Assembly: GCA_958296165.1 (NCBI GenBank)
Contig: OY282447.1
Location: 4,439,154-4,503,153 of the forward strand
Direction: 5' to 3'
DNA length: 64,000 bases
DNA from: an uncultured Pseudomonadales bacterium
GTDB lineage: Bacteria; Pseudomonadota; Gammaproteobacteria; Pseudomonadales; Azotimanducaceae
Shown: positions 51,464 through 60,944 of the stretch, piece by piece
Numbering within the stretch: position 1 is the first letter of the stretch
How the letters are laid out: each line of letters opens with the position of its first letter
Position numbers and translations under genes: made by a program
Notes under the pieces: model-generated
Database searches by the model: none
What the model was told of the DNA's origin: nothing
What the model saw: only the letters and a program-made list of their open reading frames with translations

Positions 51464-51845
51464 CATCGGCTTTCCGGAGTTCTTTCTCGCCGCAGTGATC
51501 ACGCTTCTGGTGCTTGGCCCGGAGCGCCTGCCGGCGGCATTGCGCACGCTTGGGCTATGGATCGGCCGCCTCAGACGCAGCTACTACAACGTGAAGACCG
51601 AGATCGAACGGGAAATCGGCATGGACGAGGTACGGCGACAGTTGCACAACGAGCAAGTGATGGCGGATGTGCAGCGAGTGGAACGGGAAGTCCGCGCCCT
51701 AGGCAGCGACGTCAACGGCACATTGCCGGCCGATGGCGCTGCGACACCGCCATCGACCAACCAAGAGCAGGCTGGTGCCGCCGCCGACGCTGCACCGGAG
51801 GCGCCATCCACGGAGCGGCGCGAACGTGGCGGCGAAGCTCCGTAG
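51456..51845 (+). CDS. tatB: twin-arginine translocase subunit TatB
   Basis: The 129-residue product starts MFDIGFPEFFLAAVITLLVL with the GPERLPAALRTLG hinge of TatB, then a long amphipathic and charged helix. The tail (about 90-129) is low-complexity Ala/Pro/Glu. TatB with TatC binds the signal peptide. Its start lies inside tatA and its end inside tatC, so the three are translated as a unit. Confidence 0.93.
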   Translation: MFDIGFPEFFLAAVITLLVLGPERLPAALRTLGLWIGRLRRSYYNVKTEIEREIGMDEVRRQLHNEQVMADVQRVEREVRALGSDVNGTLPADGAATPPSTNQEQAGAAADAAPEAPSTERRERGGEAP

Positions 51846-52692
51846 CGACTCGGCCGCGGACGCCGCGCCCGAGAGCGCGAAGCCGAGCCGCGAACAAGCC
51901 CACGATGAGCGCGTGGATGCGGACGAGCGGCCGTTTCTCTCCCATCTGATCGAGCTGCGCCAACGGCTGATCCGCAGCCTGGCGGTGGTCTTCATCGGGT
52001 TCTTCCCGGTCTACTACTTCATCGACGCCATCTTCGACTTCATCACCGGACCGATGCGTGAGGCCCTGCCCGGCACCATGATCGCTACGCAAGTGGCGTC
52101 GCCGTTTCTCACGCAGCTAAAGGTGGCGTTCTACGCGACCATCTTCGCCACGGTGCCGATGCTGCTGCACCAGGCCTGGGGCTTCGTCTCGCCGGGCTTG
52201 TATCTGCGCGAAAAGCGCTTTGCCGTGCCGCTGCTGGTGTCTAGCGTGGCCTTGTTCTACCTAGGCATGGCGTTCGCCTACTTCGCCGTCTTCCCGCTTG
52301 CGTTCGGGTTTTTCGTGGCCGTCACGCCCACCGGGGTGGAGATGATGACGGACATCAGCCAGTATCTGGATTTCGTGCTGAAGCTGTTCTTCGCCTTCGG
52401 CGTCGCGTTCGAGATTCCGGTTGCCACCGTGCTGCTCGCGATGACCGGGCTCACCAGCGCCCAGAGCATGGGGCGCAAGCGGCCTTACGTCATCGTCGGC
52501 TGCTTTGTGGTGGGCATGCTGCTCACGCCGCCGGACATCATCACCCAGGTCATGCTTGCCGTGCCGGCGTGGCTTTTGTTCGAGGCTGGCATATTGCTAG
52601 CCCGGCTGGCGACCAAGCAGCGCGACGAGCTGCCCAAGCTGCCAGTGATCCCCGCGCTGCGGCATGCGAGGTTCTTCCCGCCGCTCATGTGA
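51826..52692 (+). CDS. tatC: twin-arginine translocase subunit TatC
   Basis: A 288-residue protein with six membrane helices. Landmarks are PFLSHLIELRQRLIRSLAVV, the LKVAFYATIFATVPMLLHQA segment and SPGLYLREKRF (the conserved P and E of the first periplasmic loop region), FFAFGVAFEIPV and LLTPPDIITQVMLAVP. It is the receptor for twin-arginine signal peptides. The GTG at 51826, overlapping tatB by 20 bases, gives a charged leader of about 40 residues; a start nearer the first helix cannot be ruled out. Confidence 0.93.
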   Translation: MAAKLRSDSAADAAPESAKPSREQAHDERVDADERPFLSHLIELRQRLIRSLAVVFIGFFPVYYFIDAIFDFITGPMREALPGTMIATQVASPFLTQLKVAFYATIFATVPMLLHQAWGFVSPGLYLREKRFAVPLLVSSVALFYLGMAFAYFAVFPLAFGFFVAVTPTGVEMMTDISQYLDFVLKLFFAFGVAFEIPVATVLLAMTGLTSAQSMGRKRPYVIVGCFVVGMLLTPPDIITQVMLAVPAWLLFEAGILLARLATKQRDELPKLPVIPALRHARFFPPLM

Positions 52693-52874
52693 TCTCGTGT
52701 CAGAGGCGCCAAGCGTGATGTAGAATGTCGCTTGTCGCGACTGCTTCTCCTTCATTTGTCTGGTCCTCCGCAAGCCTTCCCGCCGTCCCACCCGTTGCAC
52801 AGAACAAACGCAAGCGAGCGCAGGCGTTGTTCTCTGGGTGGGCAACGTCAGACCAAGGCGATTGAGAGGCAACG

Positions 52875-54752
52875 ATGAGGGGCTCGATGAGCAGCGCCTT
52901 CCGCACTGGCGTGGTGCGAAAGCGCTCTTCCATCAAGGATCTGGCGCATCTAAAGCGGCTGTTTCCCTACGTGCGGCGCTACGCTTTGGTGCTGGCGATG
53001 GCCATCGTCGGGTTGCTGTTGGCCCGCTTGGCCATGAACGTCGTGCCGCAGTTCTTGCGTACCGCCATCGACAGCCTGGCCGACCCAGCCATCCCGCCGA
53101 ACTACGCGCTGCCAGCACTCGGCATCCTCGTCATCGTGGTCATCCAAGCGGGCATTTACATCGGCTCGCGTCGGGCGCTGCGGCGTGTATCGATTGCCGT
53201 CACCTACGACCTGCGCAAGCGGCTGTTCAACCACATTCAGTACCAGGGGCCCAGCTTCTTCAATCGCTTCGGCACCGGCGACTTGATGTCGCGCGCCGTC
53301 AACGACGTGCGCATGGTGCGCATGGCGGTTTCGTTCGGGTGGGTGCAGATCGCGACCGTGGTCTTCACGTTGGCAACGTCGCTCGGCTTCATGCTGTGGA
53401 TGTCGCCGGCACTCACCGCTTGGGTCGTGGTGCCGCTGCCTTTCGTGGCCGTCACCGGCTTTTTCATGGCGCGCGGCATGTATCCCTACTACCGCGAGCG
53501 ACAGGAAGCCCTGGCCGACCTGACTTCCTTCACGCAGGAGAACTTGAACGGCATCCGCACCATTCAGGCGATGGCGCAGGAGGATCACGAGATCGGGCGC
53601 TTCAAGCGCACCAGCACCGCATACGCGCAGAAGTTCTACCGCGCCACGCGCTATCAGCAGTTCATGGACGTGGGCATGAGCTCGATCACTTCGATCGCGC
53701 CACTCATCATCCTGTTCTACGGCGGCTCGCTGGTATTGGCGGGCGAACTCTCGCTCGGCACCTGGACGTCTTTCACCACCTACCTGATGATGCTGACGCA
53801 CTCTGTGACGCAGATTGGCTGGGCGTTGTCCATGTTCGTCGGCGCCGCCGCTGGGGCAGAGCGCATCTACGAAATCTTGGATAGCGCCCCCGAAGTAACG
53901 GACGACCCGCACTTTCAGCCTCCCGCCGAGAGCGAAGGGCGCTTGGAGTTTCGCGACTTCGTATATCGTCACCCGGGTGCGCCTCGCCCCACGATCGGCG
54001 GCGTAGACATCCGCCTCAACGCCGGAGAAACCGTCGCATTGCTCGGCCGCGTCGGTTCTGGCAAATCGACCATCCTCAAGGCCGCCGTGCGGCTCGTCGA
54101 CACGCCCAGGGGCTGCGTTTTCCTAGATGGCCGCGACGTTTGTGATTTCCCAATGAAGCGCCTGCGCGAACTGGTCACGCTGGTTCCTCAAGATCCTTTC
54201 CTGTTTTCCGCCAGCCTGCGAGAGAACCTCACCTACGACGACCCCGAGCGCGGCGACGAAGCTATTTGGGATGCCGTGGAAGCCGCTGGCCTAGGCCGCA
54301 CTGTGCGCGAGGATCTCAAGGACGCGCTCGACACGATCGTCGGCGAGCGCGGCATCACCCTTTCCGGCGGCCAGAAGCAACGCGCCACGTTGGCGCGCGG
54401 GCTGATTCGCGATGCCAAGGTATTGCTGCTCGACGATTGTTTCTCGAGCGTGGATACGGAAACCGAAGAAAACATCTTAAGCGGCCTGCAACGCTTGCGC
54501 GGCGACAAGACGACGCTGCTGATCTCGCACCGCGTTTCCACCGCTCGCCATGCCGATCGCATCTATGTGATCGACAACGGCCGCGTTCTGGAATCCGGCA
54601 GTCACGAAGATCTGCTTGCCAAGAACGGCTACTACGCGGAACTCGAAGCCGTGCAGAGCAACCAAGAACACGATCGCTCGCGCAAGAGCGCCCTGCTGCA
54701 CGATTTGGAAGTTGGACCGCCGCCGCTCAAGGTGGTCGAGGGGGGCGCATGA
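52875..54752 (+). CDS. ABC transporter, fused permease/ATPase (MdlA-like)
   Basis: A 625-residue half-transporter. An exporter membrane domain with six helices (about 25-310) comes before the nucleotide-binding domain. Walker A is LLGRVGSGKST, the Q-loop VPQDPF, signature LSGGQKQR, Walker B VLLLDDCFSSVD, switch ISHRVS. In Walker B the catalytic Glu is replaced by Asp, so this subunit probably provides the weak site of a heterodimer with the next gene. It likely exports lipids, drugs or peptides. The ATG at 52875 follows GAGAGG. The 182-base gap before it shows no clear promoter. Confidence 0.88.
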   Translation: MRGSMSSAFRTGVVRKRSSIKDLAHLKRLFPYVRRYALVLAMAIVGLLLARLAMNVVPQFLRTAIDSLADPAIPPNYALPALGILVIVVIQAGIYIGSRRALRRVSIAVTYDLRKRLFNHIQYQGPSFFNRFGTGDLMSRAVNDVRMVRMAVSFGWVQIATVVFTLATSLGFMLWMSPALTAWVVVPLPFVAVTGFFMARGMYPYYRERQEALADLTSFTQENLNGIRTIQAMAQEDHEIGRFKRTSTAYAQKFYRATRYQQFMDVGMSSITSIAPLIILFYGGSLVLAGELSLGTWTSFTTYLMMLTHSVTQIGWALSMFVGAAAGAERIYEILDSAPEVTDDPHFQPPAESEGRLEFRDFVYRHPGAPRPTIGGVDIRLNAGETVALLGRVGSGKSTILKAAVRLVDTPRGCVFLDGRDVCDFPMKRLRELVTLVPQDPFLFSASLRENLTYDDPERGDEAIWDAVEAAGLGRTVREDLKDALDTIVGERGITLSGGQKQRATLARGLIRDAKVLLLDDCFSSVDTETEENILSGLQRLRGDKTTLLISHRVSTARHADRIYVIDNGRVLESGSHEDLLAKNGYYAELEAVQSNQEHDRSRKSALLHDLEVGPPPLKVVEGGA

Positions 54753-56746
54753 ACGCTGCCGCGCAAACACAGCCGGCTCGCAATTACTCCGCCTTCGATG
54801 CCGAGCTAACGCATCAAGCTCTCAACCTGCGGCTCTTCCTGCGGCTGTTGAAGTGGACCAAGCCCTACCGCATCACGCTAATCGCCAGTGCGGTGCTAAT
54901 CATCGTCAGCGTCGGCTTGGGTTCGTTGATGCCCGTCTTCCAGTACCGCGTGGTGGTCGACGAGATCCTCGTCCCCACCGAATCCTCCCGCAACATGGCG
55001 GACTTCTACCTAGTGGACATCCTGCACTGGGTGCAGGGCATGTTCGCTCTCGAGCCGCTCGCCGCAGCGACGCTCATGTTCGTCTCGCTGTTCGTCGTGC
55101 AGACGGTGATCGGCCTAGCGCAGCAACTGCTGCTCACCAGTGGCGCGCTGAAGACGCTGCGCGACCTGCGCATCGACCTGTTCGCATCACTGGAGCGCAA
55201 GCCCGCCTCCTTCTACGACCACGTGGCGGTAGGCCGAGTGATGACGCGCGTCACCAACGATGTCGAGAACCTGTTCGATCTGCTCACGGGCTTCGTGAGC
55301 CGCGCCGGCATCCTCATCCAATTCTTCGTCGCCGCCGCCATCATGCTGACGCTGAGCGCACAGCTTTCCGCGATCGGCTTGGCGATGATTCCGGTCGCCG
55401 CCCTCGCCACCTATTACTTCCGCAAGGTGATGCGGCAAGTCTTCCGCCTGATCCGGGATTCCGTCTCGGCACTCAATCAGTACATGCAAGAAGACCTGAT
55501 CGGCATCGAAGTCGTGCAGATTTCCGGCCGCGAAGAGATGAACCAAGCGCAATACGGCGAGCTGAACCGCAACAACCGGGGCCACGAATACCACGCCATT
55601 AACTACGAGGTGGTGTTCGAAACCTTCAACATGAGCCTGGCTACCGTCGCTACCGTGTGCGTGCTGTGGTTCGGCGGCGGGCTGGTGGTGCAAGAGGCCG
55701 TGAGCCTGGGCGTGATGCTCACGTTCACGCAGTACATCAACATGATGGTGATGCCGATCGAATCGATGGGACGTTTCTTCAACGTGCTGTTTCGCTCCAT
55801 GGCGTCCGGCGAACGCATCTTCCAAGCGCTCGACTGGGACGAGCGGCTGCACGAGCCCACGCAACCGGTGCAGCTGCCGGAGCGACTGCGCGGCGCCGTT
55901 TCGTTCCGGCACGTCCACTTCGCCTATCCCGGCGGCGAACCAGTGCTCAGGGATGTCTCGTTCGACATCGCGCCGGGCGAGAAACTCGCCATCGTCGGCC
56001 CCACCGGCTCCGGCAAGAGCACGATCATCCGCCTGCTGGCGCGCTTCTATGATCTCGACGACCAGATGATCTTCCTGGATGGCGTGGACGTCAACCGCAT
56101 CGCCAGCCACGATTTGCGCAAGCGCGTGGGCGTGGTGCTGCAAGATTTCCACATCTTTTCCGGCACAGTGCGCGACAACATCTCGCTCAACAATCCAGAC
56201 ATCTCGGTAGAGCGGGCGATTTGGGCCGCTAAGGTGGTGAACGCCGACCCATTCATACGCGACTTGGCGGCCGGCTACGACACGGAACTCGCCGAGCGCG
56301 GCCACAATCTCTCGCAAGGCCAGCAGCAGCTATTGGCCTTTGCTCGCGTGCTGGCCTCGGATCCCGAGATCTTGGTCTTGGATGAAGCAACCTCATCCAT
56401 CGACACCGGCACGGAGCTCGTCATCCAAGACGCCCTGCACAAACTCACCGAAGGCCGCACGTCGATCATCATCGCGCACCGTCTGCAAACCATCCAGGAA
56501 TGCGACCGCGTGCTGGTGCTGCACCACGGCGAGGTGAAGGAGCTCGGCACGCATGAGGAGCTGCTCGCTGCACGGGGCATCTACTACACGCTACACGAGC
56601 TGCAGTTCCAGGACAGTCAAATAGCTGCGGAACTCACCGGCACCAATAGCGACGACCGGCAGCCGCGCCGTTGGGTGGATTCTTCGAGCGACGAGGCCGA
56701 GCCTTTCGACGAAGGTGGCATGGACGGCCCGCCTAGCTATCGGTAG
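54749..56746 (+). CDS. ABC transporter, fused permease/ATPase (MdlB-like)
   Basis: A 665-residue exporter half with six membrane helices (about 35-350). Its NBD has Walker A IVGPTGSGKST, Q-loop VLQDFHIF, a variant signature LSQGQQQLLAFARV, Walker B ILVLDEATSSID with the catalytic Glu, and switch IIAHRLQT. Together with the MdlA-like subunit it forms an asymmetric heterodimer with one full catalytic site. Its start overlaps the previous stop (ATGA). The acidic, disordered C-terminus (about 630-665) is unusual. The gene ends within a bidirectional hairpin. Confidence 0.9.
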   Translation: MNAAAQTQPARNYSAFDAELTHQALNLRLFLRLLKWTKPYRITLIASAVLIIVSVGLGSLMPVFQYRVVVDEILVPTESSRNMADFYLVDILHWVQGMFALEPLAAATLMFVSLFVVQTVIGLAQQLLLTSGALKTLRDLRIDLFASLERKPASFYDHVAVGRVMTRVTNDVENLFDLLTGFVSRAGILIQFFVAAAIMLTLSAQLSAIGLAMIPVAALATYYFRKVMRQVFRLIRDSVSALNQYMQEDLIGIEVVQISGREEMNQAQYGELNRNNRGHEYHAINYEVVFETFNMSLATVATVCVLWFGGGLVVQEAVSLGVMLTFTQYINMMVMPIESMGRFFNVLFRSMASGERIFQALDWDERLHEPTQPVQLPERLRGAVSFRHVHFAYPGGEPVLRDVSFDIAPGEKLAIVGPTGSGKSTIIRLLARFYDLDDQMIFLDGVDVNRIASHDLRKRVGVVLQDFHIFSGTVRDNISLNNPDISVERAIWAAKVVNADPFIRDLAAGYDTELAERGHNLSQGQQQLLAFARVLASDPEILVLDEATSSIDTGTELVIQDALHKLTEGRTSIIIAHRLQTIQECDRVLVLHHGEVKELGTHEELLAARGIYYTLHELQFQDSQIAAELTGTNSDDRQPRRWVDSSSDEAEPFDEGGMDGPPSYR

Positions 56747-56762
56747 GAATCTCGTTCCTACC
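56742..56762. terminator. bidirectional hairpin between the ABC and porin genes
   Basis: A perfect 8-base stem (GGTAGGAA / TTCCTACC) with loop TCTCG spans the ABC gene's stop codon and ends 2 bases before the convergent porin stop. It could end transcription from both sides. No long T-run follows, so efficiency is uncertain. Confidence 0.6.
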
Positions 56763-56763
56763 C

Positions 56764-57975
56764 TCACCACTGCCAGTTGAAGACGAGCCAAACCTTGGTC
56801 GTGTCGGTCGCCAGAGCGTCGGCGCTGTAGCGCGCCAGCTTGAAGTGCATATCAAAGCTGTCTGTGAACTGCCGCGCCACCGAAAGGCCCACTTCGCTGC
56901 CGTAGTCCGTACTGCCGTGGTCGGCCTTGAAGTCGTGAAACGCGCCTGTCACGGTGGCGCCGAGCAACTTGCCCGTAACGCTGAACCAAGCATCGCGCAC
57001 ACCGTCGGCGGGCGTCGCCAGGAACTTGTCCGTCCAGCCCTGCCACTTGTGCAGCGTCGCCAACGGCGTGCGGAAGCCCAAGCGTCCCTCGTCGCTGCCG
57101 AGTATGTCGTAGCCGGCGGTAAGCGTGGCGACGTCCAACGCCCAGGCGCCTTGGATGGAGAAGAAGGAGGCGTCGTAGGAGACCGGGTTGTCCGCATAGT
57201 CCGACTGGCGCGCCAGTACCGCCGTCACGGTGAGGCGGTCGAACTTGCCTAGGTAGTCCATGCCGTAGGTGGCGTTCGCGTTGGCGGGGCCATTGTCGTT
57301 CTGCAAGTCGATCAGATAGCCGAAAGCCGTAATGGCGTGGTCGACCTGCGGCTTGAAAGTGGCCCGCGCTGCGTGGGTATTGCCGTACCAGTCGCCAGGC
57401 TGAACACCGTCGCCAGGGCCGAAAATGCGGTTAACGTTGTGGATGTAGCTGTAGTCGACGTCTACCTTGGCCGTGCTGCGCTGTACGCGCAAGGCGTCGT
57501 AGGTCTGCTCGTTCTGTCGCCAAGCCACACCACCCAGGAAGCGTTGCGTGCCGTGGTTGATGCGCTGACGGCCGACCGTGACGGTCAAGCCGTCGCTCTG
57601 GTACTTCAAGAACGCCTGGTTGAGGTCGAAGCCGGCCGGATCGGCAATGACTGGATACTGCGTGCGGCCATTGGTGGTGGAGTTGAAATCATCGATGCCC
57701 AATGCGGCGACATAGTCGGCCTCTATGCCGATGCGGAACGACGAGAACGCACCTGAAGCGTAGGTCAGCCGCGCCTTGCCGGTGGACGCTAGCGCATCTT
57801 TTTCAAGGCCGTCCTGGTCTACCTGCTCTAAGCGATAGCGGAAGCCGAACGACGTCTCCCCGCTCTTGATGGCGTTGCCGAAATCCGACGCTAGGACGTG
57901 TGCGGGCAAAGCCGCCGATGCGCAGCCGAGCGTTGCCAAGAGGCCCATCGCCGATACACGAGCACGTCTCTTCAT
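56764..57975 (-). CDS. outer membrane beta-barrel protein (porin/alginate-export-like)
   Basis: The 403-residue product has a signal peptide (VSAMGLLATLGCASAALPAH, cleavage near VLA-S) and alternating amphipathic strands throughout, such as TSFGFRYRLEQVDQDG and AWFSVTGKLLGATVTGAFHD. It ends in the aromatic KVWLVFNWQW expected for BAM recognition. GLTVTVGRQRINHGTQRFLG and WRQNEQTYDALRVQR resemble the alginate-export porin family. It probably lets an organic solute across the outer membrane. The ATG at 57975 starts the signal peptide. The gene diverges from the CoA transferase gene, perhaps its metabolic partner. Confidence 0.8.
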   Translation of the reverse strand: MKRRARVSAMGLLATLGCASAALPAHVLASDFGNAIKSGETSFGFRYRLEQVDQDGLEKDALASTGKARLTYASGAFSSFRIGIEADYVAALGIDDFNSTTNGRTQYPVIADPAGFDLNQAFLKYQSDGLTVTVGRQRINHGTQRFLGGVAWRQNEQTYDALRVQRSTAKVDVDYSYIHNVNRIFGPGDGVQPGDWYGNTHAARATFKPQVDHAITAFGYLIDLQNDNGPANANATYGMDYLGKFDRLTVTAVLARQSDYADNPVSYDASFFSIQGAWALDVATLTAGYDILGSDEGRLGFRTPLATLHKWQGWTDKFLATPADGVRDAWFSVTGKLLGATVTGAFHDFKADHGSTDYGSEVGLSVARQFTDSFDMHFKLARYSADALATDTTKVWLVFNWQW

Positions 57976-58047
57976 GGCGGTGGGTCCTTGTCGGTTCACC
58001 AGTGCGAAGGTCGTCGAGCAACGCGCACAGCATGTTGCCTGAGCGCG

Positions 58048-58055
58048 ATTATAGT
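58048..58055. promoter_or_regulatory. overlapping divergent -10 boxes
   Basis: ATTATAGT reads TATAGT on the plus strand (27 bases before the CoA transferase start) and TATAAT on the minus strand (72 bases before the porin start). One AT-rich element may serve both divergent genes. -35 boxes are not evident. Confidence 0.4.
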
Positions 58056-58082
58056 GCGCCCGTGCATCTTGCGCCATCGGCT

Positions 58083-60503
58083 ATGATCGCCGCCACCATG
58101 CCGAGTAGAGAGCGTATCGTGCCAACCGAAAGCAACGGCGCACTGGCTGCCGTTCGCGTCTTGGACCTCACCGACGAACGGGCCATCTACGGGGCCAAAC
58201 TGCTAGCCGACATGGGCGCCGACGTGGTGCGTCCGGAGCCAACGGGCGGCGAACCGCTGCGGCGGCGCGGCCCGCACCACGCTGGCGCGTCGTTGTGGCA
58301 TGCGTTTTTCGCTTCGAGCCGGCGCATGGTGGCTCTGGACCTGGCAACGCCGGAGGGCGAAGCTCGGCTTCGTCATCTGGTGGATCAAGCGGACGTGGTG
58401 CTGGCTTGCGCTGGCGCGTTCGGCGTCGATGTGGCGCGGCTCGACGAGGCCCGTGTCCGACGGCCGGAACTGCTGGTGATCGAGACTTCCTCGTTCGGTG
58501 CGGATGGCCCGTGGCGCGACTATCTGGCGCCGGATTTGGTGGCCGGGGCGCTGGGCGGCGCGGCGGCAACCACGGGCGACGTCGACACGGCGCCGCTCAA
58601 GAGCTTCGGCGACCTCAACTTCGTGCTCTCCGGTGCGTACGCGGCCATTGCGGCGCTAGCGGGGCTGTATCGCGTTCGTGCAACGGGCGCTGGGCAGAGC
58701 GGCCACATATCCGTTCACGAGTGCATCGCTTCGTGTTTGGAGCACGTGCTGATGTGGTGCTGGTACCACGACCGGATGCCGAACGCGGCCGGCGCCGCGT
58801 TGGAGCGGCGCGGCAGCCTGCATTGGAGCAATGCCTACGTCGTAATGCCGGCCAAGGGCGGCGCCATCATGGTGACGCCGACGCCGAACATCGACGACCA
58901 GCTGGTGTGGCTGATCGAGCAGGAAGCGCAGGAAGATCTGCTCGATCCCAAGTATCAAGAACCGGGAAACCGCGCTGCGTTCATACGGCGCTTGATGGAG
59001 GTGCTGCGCGGCTGGGTCGCCACGCGCAACGTGGATGAGCTGTTCTTCGAGGCGCAGGAGCGGCACTCCCCCTACGGCTGGGTGCTGGAGGTGGCGAACG
59101 TGGCCGAAAATCCACAGCTCGCAGCCCGGCACTGGTGGCAGCACTACGCTCTCGACGGCTGCGATCCCGTGCAAGGGCCGGGAGCGCCCTATCGCTTCAG
59201 CGCCACGCCCTGGCGCATCACCGGCAGCGTGCCCGCGAGCGACTTCGCCGCCCGGTCGGTTCCGCCCAAGCCGTCCGATGCGGCAGCGACAGACGGGAAC
59301 CGGCCGCTTGCTGGCATTCGGGTTCTGGATTTCACTCATGTTCTGGCCGGGCCGTTCGCCACTCGCGTTCTTGCGGATCTCGGTGCGGACGTGGTGAAGG
59401 TCAACTCGGCGGCGCGTGGCGGCAGCAATGCAGCGGGCGGCGTCTACTACGTGATGTGGAACCGCAACAAACGGGCGCTGGCGCTGGACATGGCGCACGA
59501 TGAAAGCCGGCGCACGGCCAAGCGCCTGTGCGAAGCAGCGGACGTGGTCATCGACAATTTCTCGGTTGGCGTGCTGGATCGATGGGGCATCGGCTACGAC
59601 AACGTGAGCGCAAGCAATCCCAAGGCGATCTACGTGCAGATGTCCGGCATGGGCGCAGACGGGCCGTGGGCCAAGTTCGTCACCTACGCACCCACCATCC
59701 ACGCCTTGGCAGGGCTCACCTATCTCACCGGCGTTCCGGGTCGGCGCGACATCGGCATCGGCTTCTCCTACAACGACCATTGCGCCGGCTTGCATGGCGC
59801 GTTCGCCATCTTGGCCGCCCTCGAAGCGCGGCGTCAGACAGGGCGCGGCCAGCGCATCGATCTCTCGCAGTTCGAGGTGGGCGTCAATCTGGCCGGGCCG
59901 ACGCTCTTGGACTATTGGGCCAACGGCCGCGCCGCCGAACCGTGCGGCAATCGCCTGCCCTACGATTGCGCAGCGCCGCACAACTGCTATCCGTGCGCAG
60001 GCGCTGCTTCCAAGGCGCTGGTGGACGAGCGCTGGGTCGCCATCGCCTGCATGACGGATGCGCAGTGGCACGCGCTCCGCCGGGTGATGGGTGACCCGGC
60101 TTGGGCGCAAGAACCAGCGCTGGCGACGGCTCGCGGCAGGGCCGAATCCACCACGCTGGACGCCCAGATTGGCGCTTGGACGAAAACGCTTGCCGCCGAA
60201 GTGGTGATGCAACGGTGCCAAGCGGCCGGCGTTCCCGCCGGCGTGGTGCAGACCGGCGCCGACCTCGCCGACCACGACCCGCAATTGCGCCACTCCGGCT
60301 TCTTGATGAAGCTCCAGGAAGAACATCCCGTGCTCGGCACCATCTACGCCGATCGCCTGCCGATCCGCTTCGACGACACCCTAAGCGATGCATACAGCCG
60401 CGCGCGTCGCATCGGCGAAGACAACGCCGCAGTGTTGCGCGACTGGCTAGGCATGAGCGAAGCCGAGGTTAAAGAGGCGGAGCAACAGGGCTACTTGGCA
60501 TAG
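58083..60503 (+). CDS. two-domain CaiB/BaiF (family III) CoA transferase
   Basis: An 806-residue protein with two tandem family III CoA-transferase domains. Domain 1 (about 20-400) begins AAVRVLDLTDERAIYGAKLL and domain 2 (about 405-806) GIRVLDFTHVLAGPFATRVL. In domain 2 the catalytic Asp is present in SYNDHCAGLHGAF. In domain 1 the matching place reads FVLSGAYAA, so the Asp appears replaced by Val and that half may be structural. Such enzymes move CoA between carboxylic acids and form interlocked dimers. The start could be ATG 58083 or 58098. The last 35 bases overlap the convergent hicB-like gene. Confidence 0.85.
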   Translation: MIAATMPSRERIVPTESNGALAAVRVLDLTDERAIYGAKLLADMGADVVRPEPTGGEPLRRRGPHHAGASLWHAFFASSRRMVALDLATPEGEARLRHLVDQADVVLACAGAFGVDVARLDEARVRRPELLVIETSSFGADGPWRDYLAPDLVAGALGGAAATTGDVDTAPLKSFGDLNFVLSGAYAAIAALAGLYRVRATGAGQSGHISVHECIASCLEHVLMWCWYHDRMPNAAGAALERRGSLHWSNAYVVMPAKGGAIMVTPTPNIDDQLVWLIEQEAQEDLLDPKYQEPGNRAAFIRRLMEVLRGWVATRNVDELFFEAQERHSPYGWVLEVANVAENPQLAARHWWQHYALDGCDPVQGPGAPYRFSATPWRITGSVPASDFAARSVPPKPSDAAATDGNRPLAGIRVLDFTHVLAGPFATRVLADLGADVVKVNSAARGGSNAAGGVYYVMWNRNKRALALDMAHDESRRTAKRLCEAADVVIDNFSVGVLDRWGIGYDNVSASNPKAIYVQMSGMGADGPWAKFVTYAPTIHALAGLTYLTGVPGRRDIGIGFSYNDHCAGLHGAFAILAALEARRQTGRGQRIDLSQFEVGVNLAGPTLLDYWANGRAAEPCGNRLPYDCAAPHNCYPCAGAASKALVDERWVAIACMTDAQWHALRRVMGDPAWAQEPALATARGRAESTTLDAQIGAWTKTLAAEVVMQRCQAAGVPAGVVQTGADLADHDPQLRHSGFLMKLQEEHPVLGTIYADRLPIRFDDTLSDAYSRARRIGEDNAAVLRDWLGMSEAEVKEAEQQGYLA

Positions 60504-60942
60504 CCTTGCCACGCCCTCTGCTATTGCTCCACAAGTCCAGCACGAGCTGCTTGTCGAGCAGCGCGAGCGCCTGCTCGATGGCGTCGATGTGGGAGCGGTG
60601 GCTCGGTGAGACGAGTCGCCGTACCGTGCCCTCGACGGTGCCCAAGCGTTGTGCCAGCGCCACATTGCTGATGTTCTGATCGCGCATGGTCTGATACAGC
60701 GCCAGCTTGGCAGCGATCAGCAGCGGCGGCGCCACCAGGGCGCGGCGACGCGCCGGCGACGGCTGCGGGATGTCCTTACGCTCTTGGACGCGGCTGCACA
60801 GCGCATCGACCATCCCCTTGCGCGCCGTAGCAAGCACATGGGCGAGGTGTGCGCCTTGCGCGGATGCGTCCGCCACATCGGGAAACCGCGCCCGAAATGT
60901 GCCGTCGCGCTGGTCGATCTCGATGGGATAGGCGATTCGCAT
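60469..60942 (-). CDS. HicB-like antitoxin family protein (solitary)
   Basis: A 157-residue protein. The N-terminus, MRIAYPIEIDQRDGTFRARF followed by PDVADASAQG, matches the degenerate RNase-H-like HicB domain. The C-terminal part has an HTH-like helix set (ISNVALAQRLGTVEGTVRRL, about 93-112). HicB normally neutralises the small HicA RNA-binding toxin encoded beside it. No HicA-like frame is found on either side, so it is an orphan and may now be only a regulator. A perfect inverted repeat lies 2 bases before its start codon. Confidence 0.75.
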   Translation of the reverse strand: MRIAYPIEIDQRDGTFRARFPDVADASAQGAHLAHVLATARKGMVDALCSRVQERKDIPQPSPARRRALVAPPLLIAAKLALYQTMRDQNISNVALAQRLGTVEGTVRRLVSPSHRSHIDAIEQALALLDKQLVLDLWSNSRGRGKAMPSSPVAPPL

Positions 60943-60944
60943 GA

